Position numbers and translations under genes: made by a program. From Cryptomeria japonica (lineage: Eukaryota > Streptophyta > Pinopsida > Cupressales > Cupressaceae), in contig NC_081414.1 in NCBI RefSeq assembly GCF_030272615.1, positions 656,902,292 to 656,966,291 on the forward strand: DNA of 64,000 nucleotides, written 5' to 3'. Positions 22,372 to 33,659 of this stretch are shown one piece after another (positions within the stretch are counted from its first letter, which is position 1; the number at the start of each line of letters is the position of its first letter). Below the pieces are notes generated by a model, which was not told the origin of the DNA, made no database searches, and saw nothing but the letters and a program-made list of their open reading frames with translations.

Positions 22372-25300
22372 CTAGTTCTTCTGGTGTAGGGGTCTTACTC
22401 CTAGTTTACCTTGAAAGAACTCGAAGGTAGCCTTCAGTAAGGGCTTAGTAAAGATATCAGCTAGCTGATCTTTACTCTTAACATATTCCATTTTCACCTA
22501 TTTTTCTTGAACTCTTTCCCTTAGGAAGTGATACTTCGATCCAATGTGTTTAGTTCTAGAATGAAGTACAAGATTCTTATAAATATTTATTGCACTTGTA
22601 TTATCACAATAGATAGTCACCGGTTCAAAAATATCTATCTTGAATCCTTCTAGCACATGTCTCATCCATATTGCTTGCATGCAATTCATGGATGTAGCTA
22701 CATTCTCTACTTCATCTGTAGATTGAGAAACACATGTTTGTTTCTTGCTTGTCCATGCCACTAATCTTCCACCAAGTAGAAAAGCTCCACTATTTGTGCT
22801 TAACTGATCATCCACATTGCCTACCAATTAGCATCAGTAGAGACATCCAAAGTAAAATATCCTTTATAGGGATAATATAAATCATAGTCTACTATGCCTT
22901 TGAGATACCAAAAAATTCTCTTCATAGCCACCATGTGACTCTCCTTAGGATCTTTTTGAAATCTAGCCACTAATCCAATAGCATGAGCAATGTCCAATCT
23001 GCTATGAACAACATAGTGTAGCTTGCCAATCATATATATGTACTCTTTTTCACTAACAACATGGGAATTATCTTGCTTGGACAACTTACAGCCTGTCACC
23101 ATCGGTGTTCCTACCAGTTTGCAGTCTTTCATGTCAAAAGTCTTCAGCACCTCTTTGATATAATTGGTCTGACAAATAAAAATACCACCATATAGTTATT
23201 GGACTTGTAAGCCAATAAAAAACTTTATTTCACCGATTAGAGACATTTCAAATTCCTTTTTCATTATATCAGCAAAATCCATACACATATCATCATTCCC
23301 ACCAAAAATTATATCATCTACAAACACTTATTCTATTAGCATCTTGTCTCCATCACTCTTCAAATAAATGTTGTCCTCACTAGTATGTTGTAATCCAATT
23401 TTGATTAAATGCGCATTTAATCTCTCATACCATGCTCTCGATGCTTGTTTTAGACCATATAGTGCTTTATGCAATTTACACACCATGTCCTTATCCTCAG
23501 CCAAGTAAAATCCACCTGGTTGTTCAATGTATACTTCTTCTTCTAGAATTCCATTTAGAAAGGTTGATTTGACATCCATTTGATAAAATTTGAATCCCTT
23601 ATATGCAGCAAATGCCAACATCATCCTTACTCCTTCTAATCTAGCAACCGGTGCAAATTTTTCACTATAATCCTCACCTTCTTCTTGAGCATACCCTTTG
23701 CAGACTAACCTCACCTTGTTTCTTAAAATTTTTCCTTCTTCATCCAATTTATTCCTAAAGACTCATTTTGTTCCAATTACATTCTTATTCTTTGGTCTAG
23801 GAACAAGTGACCATGTCTAGTTCTTCTCAATTTGATCTAATTCTTCATTCATTGCATTCACCCAATTATCATCCTTTAGTGCTTCCTTAACTATCTTGGG
23901 TTCTATTATAGAAATCAAACATGAGTTCTCTCGGATATTTCTTGTAGTTTGCACATCTACATTCCTATCACCGATAATTTGCTCTTGTGAGTGGTTCAAT
24001 ATGACATATCTAGGTATTGCATGTGCCAGTTCTGCATCTTCTACATTAGGTTCTTCATTTTCTTCTTCACTATCATCGCTTACCGGTTGAGCATCTAATT
24101 CTGCATTTGTTGGTTCTTCATTATTCTTTTCCTCCAGTTAAATGATCACAAGTTTTTCCTCATTATCATCCTTTTCATATTTTGATCTGTTTGTACCTTC
24201 AGACTTATCAGATAGATCATCAACTTTTACATTAGCACTTTCAATAATTTTCTTAGTTCTCTTATTGTAATATTTATATGCCTTACTATTAGAAGAGTAA
24301 CCAATAAAAAGTCCCTCATCACATTTTGCATCAAATTTCTCAATGTAGTTATCTCTCTTAATAAAACATTGGCTTCCAAAAATTTTAGAATAACTTACAC
24401 AAGGTGTTTTTCCATACCATAGCTCATAGGGTGTCTTATTATTACCTCTCTTCACCAGTACTCAGTTTAAAGTGTATACAATAGTACTGATCGCTTCTCT
24501 CCAAAACATTTTGGATATATCACCTTGTAATAGCATGGTTCTTGCAGCTTCAACTATTGTTTTGTTCATCCTTTCTTCTATGCCATTCTATTGTTGTGTC
24601 CTCAGAGGAAACATTTGTCTCTTGATATCCTGTTCATCACAATACTTAATAAATCCATTACATGTGAATTCACCTCATTAGTCTGATCTTAAACACTTCA
24701 AGTTCTTACCGGTTTCATTCTCAACCGAAGCTTTAAATGATTTAAATTTACCAAATGCTTCTGATTTCTCCTTCAAAAATGTCGCCCACATCATTTTTGA
24801 ATAATCATTGGTAAAAATCATGAAATACCTATCACCGTAATTCTTTGTTCTCATAGGGCCACAAATATCAGTATGTACCAAATCTAAAATATTCTTAGAA
24901 ATGCAATTCTTGCTCTTGAAAGAAATAGAGGTCATCTTACTGATTTGACAATCTTTTCATATCACACTATCTAGTTTGACAATTTGTGGCAATCCTCTTA
25001 GAACACTTGACTTTCTTATCTTAACTAGATTATCAAAATTAACATGACAACATATTTTATGCCATAACCAACTGTCTTCCATTCTTGCAACCAGATAATT
25101 ATTAATATTACTATTCAAATGGAATAAGTTGCCTCTAGTTTGCTTCCCAGCAGCAATTAGTTCACTATTACCTCCAAGCATTCTACAGACTCCACTTTTA
25201 AACTCAAGCAAATAACTGTATCATTGAGTTGACCAACACTTAAAAGATTATGCCTTAGACCATCTACCCAAAACACATCATCAGCATTACTCTTCCCATT

Positions 25301-25560
25301 TAGAGAAATTGAACCTTTGCCTTTCACCATGCAGGGAGAGTTATTTCCAAATCTAACAACACGTCCATCAAATTCATCAAGGGTTATGAACTTACTTTTG
25401 TCTCTGGTCATGTGGTGTGAACAACCACTATCTATAATCCATTCATCACTATTCTCCATATGAGATACCAGTGCCTTTTCATCTATTAGTTCCTCCTTCA
25501 TAGCTACAAACACAATTTCTTCAATGTCATCTTCAGACTCCTCATCAGTCACACCTTCAT
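22372..25560 (-). pseudogene. Copia pol, interior B (protease to RNase H)
   Basis: Same order as interior A. Protease WIIDSGCSHHMTRD near 25395-25445. Pre-integrase zinc region with WLWHKICCHVN, its first Cys of the CxxC pair replaced by a TGA. Integrase core HTDICGP; LRSD is followed by two stops in place of the QG of DQGGEF. RT 23328-23747 with [19 protein letters not shown] and YGLKQ, then FVDDIIFGGND past a TAA at 23328. RNase H at 22498-22827, with STDEVENVA in place of STAEAEYVA. ADIFTKP near the end and a TAG at 22372-22374. A small deletion near 25215 shifts the frame. Integrity is better than in A but it is still not translatable as one protein. Confidence 0.85.
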
Positions 25561-25633
25561 CTACTACAACATAACAATGTTTCTTGCCCTTTCCTTTGAA
25601 TCTTCTAAGCTTCTATTTCTTATTAGTGTTAGG

Positions 25634-26491
25634 GCAATTAGTACCAATGTGACCAATTTTACTATAAGAGAAACACCTCAAAGGTAGCTTTCCTTTATAC
25701 TTACCAATGCCTCTTGGAAATATTTTTGCTAATAGTGCCTCAAGTTCCATCACTTGATCTTATTTGTCTTCATTTCCCCGGTTACTTCCATGACTTGACC
25801 TGCACTCATGATTTTGATATATATCTTTTCCTTTTATAGAAGATGAACCAGTAACAAAAGATTTAAAGGAAGATTCAATAGTTTTTGTCACACTATTGTC
25901 AAAACTATTTAACTCAAAAGTTGTAAGCTTACCAATCAATGAATCAACAATTACCTTATCCTTTGAAATAGATCTAAGCTCTTGGATTGCAGATACTCTT
26001 ATAGCATACTGAGGTTGAATATTTCTAAGCATTTTACTTACTATAGCATCATCTTCCATTTTACCTCTTACACTCTTTATGTCACCAACAACTTATTTGA
26101 TTCTCTTACCATACTATGTAATATTTTCTCCTTCAAGCATTCTCATGTCATCGAACTTTCCTCTCAAGATTTCCTCTTTGGCTCTTTGAACATGCTCATA
26201 TCCTCCATAGATTGTATCTAACTTTTCCCAAACCTCACATGCAGTTTCCAATCCTTCAACATCAATATATTTTGAATCAAATAAAGTACTTACAATATCT
26301 TCTAGGTTTTGCATGTTATCTCGTTTCTCTCTGAGTTCATCCAGTGTCAAGGGAGTAGTGGTAGGACCAACATATGTTATTTCAACTTGCTTCCAATATT
26401 ATGCACCAAGACCTTAAATATAGATCTTCATTCTATCTTTCCAGATCTTGTAGTTATCCTTGTTGAACTTAGAACCCTCTTTCTTCATCAT
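25634..26491 (-). pseudogene. Copia gag, interior B
   Basis: Starts MMKKEGSKFN at 26491, about 60 bp inside the primer site. A decayed capsid domain of the UBN2 type follows (YKIWKDRMKIYI, then a stop, then TACEVWEKLDTIYGG, ILRGKFDDMRM, and SAIQELRSISKDK). A single zinc knuckle, CFSYSKIGHIGTNC near 25634-25680, has its second Cys replaced by Tyr. Stops at 26114, at about 26060 and at 25760. Gag would assemble the virus-like particle and bind element RNA. It lacks the coiled-coil extension of the element at 35876-44914. Confidence 0.8.
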
Positions 26492-26551
26492 CTTGACTTG
26501 CTCAAAATCTTTTCCTCAAGCGGTTAGGTTTTCTACACACAAAGGACGAAA

Positions 26552-26565
26552 GCTCTGATACCAAT
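26552..26565 (-). promoter_or_regulatory. Primer binding site, interior B
   Basis: Minus strand ATTGGTATCAGAGC next to the 5' LTR; the standard copia site for initiator-Met tRNA. Confidence 0.85.
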
Positions 26566-28430
26566 TGTTAATCCAATGACAATTCAGTTAATACTGAGAG
26601 GGGTGAATCAGTATTAATACCAATTGAAAATTTAAAACCAAAATCAAACTTATATCAAATCTAAAAATATCTCAACTTATTTTATCAGATCTAATAACCT
26701 TAGATTAATCAGATTTCTTAACACATTAATCAAATCATTTACCACATCTATCAATTCTTTCACCACTTAAGCAGTCATATAAATTTGATCATTTACCAAC
26801 TTATTATCCTTATTTATCAGATCAAACACTTTCTCTAACAACTCTTATCAGTACCGGTAACCTTTGATAAATCTCTGATAAAACATCATGACTGGTGTAC
26901 TAAAAAATAGTGCATTAAATTTAACATAAACAAGAAAATGACATGAAAAACATTCCACACAAGAACACCATAATTTTTTTGACGTGGAAACACAAATAGG
27001 GAAAAACCATGGTGGAAATTGGCACCCACAAATATTTGTACTCTTTTGAAGTACTCCCTATTAGGAGCTTCTCCCTATTAGGAGCTTACAATATGCCCTG
27101 TTCGTAGTAGACCCTGTTAGGAGTCATTCGGTTAAGGTATTTGCCTAGCAGTCCAGTTACGAGGTTGATGATCTATTAGGATCAACCTCATGAGAGGATT
27201 TTAACACTCTTTTGAGAGTTGCCCTGTTAGGGGACTTAAATGTTTAAGGCCCATTAGGACCTACTCGGTTAAGGGATTTAACCTGCTATAATTGTTAGGG
27301 AACAACAGTGAATAAGTGATTTGTTACTTGCACTTTTCTACTTGCTAAATCAGATCCAGTTATGCTCAACACTCTGCAAATCTTAGACAGATCTCACACT
27401 GCTCTTGGACAGTTTAACACATTCTCTTAAGACCACCGACATGATAAACATCAACTGTGCCATCCTAAATAGCCATCTCAACTACGTCAGCCACTAAATC
27501 CTAATTACATCATGAATTTGCAATACAAATCATAAGAGATCATCTCTAATCAATATACAAACCATTACATTAAATTACAATGCAATATCAATTGTTGGTT
27601 GATCATAAACCATCACGAAAAATCCGATTTGTACCAAAGTCAAACCCTCAAAACACTCCACTAAGAGTTTCGCTGTTTCCCAAGAAATTCTTCCTTGAAT
27701 TGCACCAAAATAGTAATTAAATCATTCACGCGGGCTGTGTTGTGTTACCACCTTAATGTAGACTCATCGTTGATCACCGTGATAACAAAAATCGTTATCA
27801 TTACGTACTTGAATTCTTTGGATATTGCTATAGGTGTAATGTTTATGGTCATAAATTTTCAAATTGTAAAAACTTCAATAGACTATCCTTGGATTTCATA
27901 AGAAAAAATCCTTTTGCTCCTTTAATAAATATGGACATAGCTTGTTACAACTGCAATATGCTAGGTCATAAAAATTTTGAGTGTAGAGGAAGAAAAAATC
28001 AGTCTAGTAGAAACTCCTCTACCCTTTTTTTCAATGAGAACATTATGTGCTCCTTTCCATGATACAAGTTCGCATTCCAAACTGTAAATCACCAACCATT
28101 TCTGATCGTCCAATTCAATCAAAACATATCTTCTTTACCGATTGAAGTCCTATTTCACAGACTTCAATTCTCTGTCGGTAAACCATGTCTTCTGGTAAAC
28201 CTTGTTTTCTGGTAAGCCAAATCACTTAGATGACAAAACAAAACATTAGGAACATCAATAATCATTATTTGACTTCAGTTACCATCAATGACAAGACAAA
28301 TAATTGATTAAGTCATCTAATCACAAAATCTCAATCTCTTGATCACAGATAGACTTCTATCCTTTACTGGTGCAATAATCCATTTACAACTGCATCACCT
28401 CGTCTGCATCAGTTATGCCAAATGCCAACA
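26566..28430 (-). repeat. Outer 5' LTR of copia array, with insertion
   Basis: Starts TGTTAATCC and ends GCCAACA. About 190 bp longer than its partner at 16237-17909, because part of the U3 side has been replaced by a foreign stretch at about 27800-28050. It also has a local duplication of CTCCCTATTAGGAGCTT near 27052-27080. The G run near the U5 end is only four bases (26600-26603). Confidence 0.9.
27800..28050 (+). pseudogene. Captured gag fragment: two zinc knuckles inside an LTR
   Basis: An open frame on the plus strand, opposite to the element, encodes CYRCNVYGHKFSNC (from 27826) and then CYNCNMLGHKNFEC, both perfect CX2CX4HX4C knuckles, separated by NPFAPLINMDIA. The partner LTR (about 17430-17555) has unrelated sequence at this place. 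Layout and spacing match the knuckle array of the copia element at 35876-44914 (CYQCNGFGHRSFEC preceded by NKPPVSFESRN), so the source is a related extended Gag. It ends in a stop shortly after the second knuckle. Probably a retro-recombination or gene-conversion patch; function unlikely. Confidence 0.75.
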
Positions 28431-28435
28431 TAGAC
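28431..28435. repeat. Probable target-site duplication TAGAC, right copy
   Basis: One mismatch to TACAC at 16232-16236. Confidence 0.55.
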
Positions 28436-29429
28436 TTCCCCCATGAGAAAGCTTCATGATCAGAACTTAGATTGTCATCACTCCATTCATTAAGTAATTT
28501 GATTTATGGGATATTTAATTATAACATTGGGTAGGCACTAAGATCCTACTCAGCTATGTGTCAAAACATATGTAGATTTTAAATATTATATAAATATTTA
28601 CAAAAAAAAATTGATAAAAAAATGTGAGAAAATAGTTTATATTTATTTTTAATTGGTTGTTAAATAATTTATTAATAACTCTTTATAAATTCAATGAATG
28701 CAATATATTTTTCATGACAAGTATGTAATGTGTCAAAACTTATCTAGATTTTAATTATTATAGAAATAGTTACATAATGTTAAAATACATTTAAGTTATT
28801 ACCTTAATCTGTTAACCTTGTATAGATACAAGTGCTAATTTGTTTAATTAATTTTGCAATTCAGTTTTATCTTCTTTGATCATTGCCCTTATTTTTTTCA
28901 CATGGATCATAATATGTAATTTTATTCACGTGACAAGTGTCTCTTTCACATTTTTGACTATGTTGTCTAGATTCATTATATCTAGACACTTACCCAAAGT
29001 CAAAAAAAACTGCCCATCTGATCCATTCATTCCAAACCAAACCTCTTAATCCTAGCCATTCACATAAGGATGTTGTCATAATGCAACTCTTAAACCTAAA
29101 TAAAATTCATCATGTGACACTAGTCTGGTCACTCCAGCTCTGAGCTTAGCCCTAATCTTCATTTAATCATAGCCATCCATCATCAATGTAGTCTAGCACT
29201 TGATTTTGCCTCTTGAGAATTCTATAAAGTAGAGGCTTGATACCTGATTTGCATAACCTCTTTTATTATGATGTTATGTTGTCCAATTTTCTATCTAAAT
29301 CTTCTTTCGTAGATTTATGCAGAAGAAATTTCTATACTACCTTCCATTATTATATTCAACTCAATCTTAAATAAAGATTTTAGGTGAACGCATTATGTCT
29401 TTATTATTGATTTTATCTTAATTTTATGA
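28436..29429. other. No genes recognised
   Basis: AT-rich flank of the copia array. The 20-mer at 28471-28490 equals 16130-16149. No coding similarity. Confidence 0.45.
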
Positions 29430-30640
29430 AGTGTGGTAAGGAAAAGATGTACTATGTAGGGCAAGACAAGAAATTATTCACCATCATAGTTACTACAAGT
29501 GCTAAAGTGATCTTTGAGTTGTACTATTGTTTGTGTTGTTTCAGTTATTCTAGACAAAAAAAACCCAATCAGGCATGGGAAGGAGATAAAGGGTTTTAGA
29601 TGAAGGTGTTGTGTGTATTCAACTTATTCTCCACTTTTTTGACCTATAATTTTTTATTTTGTTTCATATTGATTTTCTCTAAATTGCCATTCCATGAAAT
29701 TATTCACCGACATATTTATTGTAATTTACCATTACCCACTTTATGTGTTAATCATCTTTGTGAGAATTTGCCAAGATCTAGAAGCAATGGAAAGCACAAA
29801 TAAGAGAGAACAAAATGTGACAAGAATAAATTGTATTCCTATCAATGATGCAAAATGTGATCAACTCGATTATCAATATTGTTGTTGTTGATGTTACAAT
29901 GTAGATGAGCCTTCTTATAAAGGCAAGGCTAAGAGACAAGAGATAACACAATGATGACATGTGGCTCAATGAGATGCAAGGGTAGGTAGGAGAAATAGTA
30001 TAATATTTCCCATGAGGTGGATCACCCACTGAAGGTGGAATTATCACTACACAATAGGTGGATATGATAAAGTAATAACAAGATCACACCATAAAAGGTG
30101 GAAATTATCCTCCATACACACTCCCAATGTAGCACATCTCCCTAAGTGTCTCATATGAAAAATACAATGTTATGCATGTACCTAAGTAAGCTTAAGTAAA
30201 GTGTAATTATACCAAGATGAATAAATAATTACACCAACAATCTTACAAGTGGGAAAGATGTACTATGCAGGAAGTTATCTATGAACTTTGTTCATGTTTG
30301 TGCTATTGCAGTGATTCCAAACTTAAACATCCAATGAGGCATGACTTCAAAATCTAATGAACAAATTGTGGGTCAAGAGCTCAATCTAAAAAGAAAAAAG
30401 ATTTTAGATGAACTTATTGTGTATTTCAATTATCTTTCCATATTATTCACCTTCAATTTTTTATTATATTTCATCAATCTTTTATCACCTTCCATAATGA
30501 TTAAGAAGAAATTATTCACAAACATATTTATTGTAGTTACCATTACAATTTATATGTTAACCATCTTATAAGTTGCAAAGTCATATATGAGTTGCATTAT
30601 TGTTGTGATGTTGCAGTGATTCCAAACATAAAAACCAAAT
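29430..30640. repeat. Local imperfect direct repeats
   Basis: A block at about 29430-29770 resembles 30240-30575: shared AAAGATGTACTATG, a GATTCCAAA/TTATTCTAGAC-type segment with CCAATSAGGCATG, GGTTTTAGATGAA, ATTTTTTATTWTRTTTCAT, AAATTATTCAC and ATATTTATTGTA in the same order. A third partial copy of the CAGTGATTCCAAAC part occurs at about 30613. The intervening 29800-30240 contains GGTGGA/GGTGG motifs. The origin is unknown; the short ORFs inside are unconvincing. Confidence 0.5.
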
Positions 30641-30739
30641 CAGACATGGATTCAACAGTTAAGGAGCAAATTGATCGGCAACGTCAATTTGGGGCCACAA
30701 ACTCTCCTGATTGGAGGAAATCTTCTTCACCTTCATTCT

Positions 30740-32112
30740 CAAACTCTTCAAGGTTCTATGTTTGACCTATTTTCTAATAAAATCCTAAGTCTATGCAAGT
30801 TGTTATACTTTTATACTTGTAGGTTTATCCATCCCAATATACCATTTTCCCATCCTCACCTTTTCCCTTTGTCCTTATCAACTCATTGGACTTCCCCTTC
30901 TTGGCATGCCTTATATCTCATGCCCAACCTCTAATTTATTTGTTGTTAAGCATTTTTCTATCTTTTTGAACTCTACGGACCTCCTCTATTTTGTTAACTC
31001 TAGTCATTTTTTTCTTAATTTGTTTATCAATGTTGTAGTTGTAGGATTTCATCTACTTTAGTTCTTGTTTCTTTTCATCTCAATCCCCCATGTTTCTAAG
31101 TTTTCAAATAAATTTGTTTAGATTTCAAACATCCCTTCATACCATTCCTTCTTCACCAACTCCAACCTCCTTAGAGACCTTTACATTAAGTACTCTTTTA
31201 GAGTTGGACTTTTGAATTTCCCTCCCCCCAAGAACTTTTCATAATGTATGTTTTACCTTCAACCTTTGACATTATAACATTCTCTCACCTTTTTTGGCAA
31301 TATTTTATTTAGACTCGCACCATTCAACATACTCTAATTTGGTTTGAGTTATCTTTGACCTTTGACATTTGAAAATCTCACTATTTTCACAATCCAAACT
31401 TGATTACCCCTTGTTACATGCCAAAGTCAAATTTATGACTAATTTTTTTATGTTGACCACTAGAAATGGTTTCTCCACCTAGAAATGGTTATTCATTGAA
31501 AGGGTTTGGATTTTCATGTAAGTTGCAACAATAAAGATAAAATTAACGTAAAATTCTATAAATGATTTGTTGAATCTCTGAAGTAGCTCGATAAGATTAG
31601 ATCATTTTTAAGGAATCATTATTTAATCAAAAGGGATAAATTTGATGAGAATAAAAGATATAAGTAGCACATATTGTATTTAATTTGACAGTTAAGGTTT
31701 TTAATTTTGATGGTGTTCAATGTATCTCTCAGCACAATATTTGCAACAAATTTTGTTACCTAGCCATACCATATCACTCCAAATTTACATGCATCATTAA
31801 TGGATTAAGTGATTTGTAGGTTTCTCCTTGCTTCCCATGATATTTGAAATCATTTCGTAGTGGTTATCATGTGTTTTGAATATTAATTATAATATATCAA
31901 TAATTGTGAGAATGGGATGATGGGTTTTCTCACATCAACCAAGTTTTTATCATCCTTATGTTGTCATCTACATGTTGGATACCAAAAAGATAGATCTATA
32001 TATACCAATTTGATTTTTCACGTAAATTGTTAGTCATCAAGCCAATTCATCGGTTTACTAATCTATATATAATTTATAGGGCATTAGAAGATGTACATTT
32101 GAGCTACAAATT
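30740..32112. repeat. Unclassified 1.35-kb dispersed repeat, copy 2
   Basis: Second copy of 13625-14990, same orientation. Similarity stops at about 32110, exactly where a TGTAGCATCC sequence begins, so a later insertion cut it. Confidence 0.65.
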
Positions 32113-32754
32113 TGTAGCATCCTAAATTGTATTCCCTTACAATTTGGACCGCATTTAGGGATCTCACCTTAGTGCATGCATCTCCATACTTTATTGAGAC
32201 CTATTTAGCCCCCCCACCATGCAATAATGGCCATATTAAATATAATTTTATCTTACTAGACCCTTAACCTTGGCCCAATTATGGGTAGGACCAAGGCATG
32301 GCGCCTTGGTCCTCACCAGGACCATGTAACCATGCCATGGTCCTCCCTAATTGGAGCCCATTTTGAACCCTTTTTCTTATTCAAAATTAGATCAAGAAAC
32401 ATTTCCTTGTGTTGGCCTATGTTGGAAAATTAACATTGATGACGGGCAAGTATATAAGGAGGTCTACTCCTCTCATTTGGATACAAGAGGCATAAGTAGA
32501 TTTGAATTCTCCTTTAGCACTAAATTAATCAATTTAATTAAATCTCAAGTCTTATTTTATCATTCTACATATCATAAAACTAGGCCCTTTAACATAAGTG
32601 TGCTCCTTTTTATTCCTTCAATTAATTAATTCATTCATCAAAAACCCTAATGATGTGCTATTTCGATCTTCGAGGCCCAATTTTGCATATCTAAACACCT
32701 TTAATAGTTGCATACACTTGGGGATCACCTTATCATCACAATACCTTTCATCCC
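32113..32754 (+). repeat. Candidate solo LTR
   Basis: Begins TGTAGCATCCTAAATTG at the break in the 1.35-kb repeat, contains a TATA-like TATATAAGG at about 32451, and can be ended at CCTCA, giving AAATT on both sides (32108-32112 and 32755-32759). The AT-rich duplication could be chance, and no internal LTR partner exists in the window. A longer LTR ending beyond 33500 is the alternative. Confidence 0.35.
32287..32344. repeat. Two adjacent hairpins with related arms
   Basis: First: perfect 11-bp inverted repeat AGGACCAAGGC (32287-32297) with GCCTTGGTCCT (32303-32313), loop ATGGC. Second: AGGACCATG (32318-32326) with CATGGTCCT (32336-32344), loop nine bases. The arms of the two hairpins share AGGACCA. 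There is no T tract after them as in a bacterial terminator, and the context is a candidate plant LTR. Confidence 0.7.
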
Positions 32755-33659
32755 TCAAAATTTGTAAAAATGTTGGCCGTATCGATGTTAATCACATCGA
32801 TCCTACTTTTTCTCCCTATATTTTTGGATCATGATTTGGCAGTATTATAATGTTCAAACCTGACTTGGTGTGAAAATATATCATTTCTAGGTTGGCTTAT
32901 GATAAAAAATAATGTTATGGTTTCATATATATAGCCTTTCCTTTCCTCATTTGAAGGGATCCAATCCGCCATTGAAGGGAGCCTCTTGTGAAGTGAAAGT
33001 GTAGATTATGTTAAGTGTTCTCAAGCATTCATCAAGTCTACATCAACCATTTTCATTCAAATATTGTGGAGCAACTTAACATTATTCATTTAAAATCATG
33101 CATGTGTGATTAGGGTTGTGTCATGTGCATGCTATTTCATACAACATATGTGATTACATTCAAGAATTAAAGCATCAGTATCAATCATTGCATATATGAG
33201 GTATACCATTCCATTATTTATTTCAAGCATTCACAATATTTCATTCTTGAGGTTGATTCCAAATAGGAGTTTTACTTAGGATAACTCATATTCTCAACCC
33301 CTTTTCTTTTCTTTCTAGGTGTAGGAAACATGTATGGAGTTGTACTCTTCACATTAAGCTTTATTCACAAAGACAAATCATCCCCCTTTGGCTACAAAAA
33401 GTTTGGAGGACCGATTTGATGTGCCATGGTCCCAGGACTTTTTGGGTAATTTCAAGGAGCAGATATGATTCGGCTTATATTGCTTAGATCTAGGTGCATG
33501 CAAAAATCTCGCGTTTGTCGCTCGTTGTTTTCTTAGTTTTACCTTCAATTTTTAGCATTTACCCTATTTCAACAATTCTACTAACAAAAAAGGAACACAC
33601 ATTCAATCCAAATTCACTTATCATTTATCCTTGATCTGATTCATGATTAGATCTAGTGA
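32755..33659. other. No genes recognised
   Basis: Contains a second TATA-like run (TATATATAGCC, about 32925) followed by a CT-rich stretch. This could be the promoter of a decayed gypsy LTR, but nothing else supports it. Confidence 0.35.

Larger units (their letters stand above)
16237..28430 (-). mobile_element. Copia array: LTR - interior A - gap - interior B - LTR
   Basis: Two outer LTRs (16237-17909 and 26566-28430) enclose two copies of the same copia interior in the same direction. Interior A (17910-21471) runs from the polypurine tract to the protease region. After 500 unknown bases, interior B starts at the polypurine tract and runs through gag to the primer binding site. The last LTR base is the only known base between the gap and interior B's tract, so a middle LTR is probably hidden in the gap. 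Recombination between LTRs would give LTR-I-LTR-I-LTR, the arrangement seen complete at 45665-58837. A false duplication by the assembler is the main alternative, but A and B differ at many sites. Confidence 0.75.

Noticed and set aside
29600-29891. Two overlapping 65-67-codon frames
   Set aside because: They lie in a local non-coding repeat and the related block at 30240-30575 does not keep the frame.
32287-32313. Bacterial-type terminator
   Set aside because: No U tract after the stem and the context is eukaryotic.
32351-32834. Frames of 92 and 78 codons in the candidate solo LTR region
   Set aside because: No domain or composition signal, and they overlap an LTR-like promoter region.
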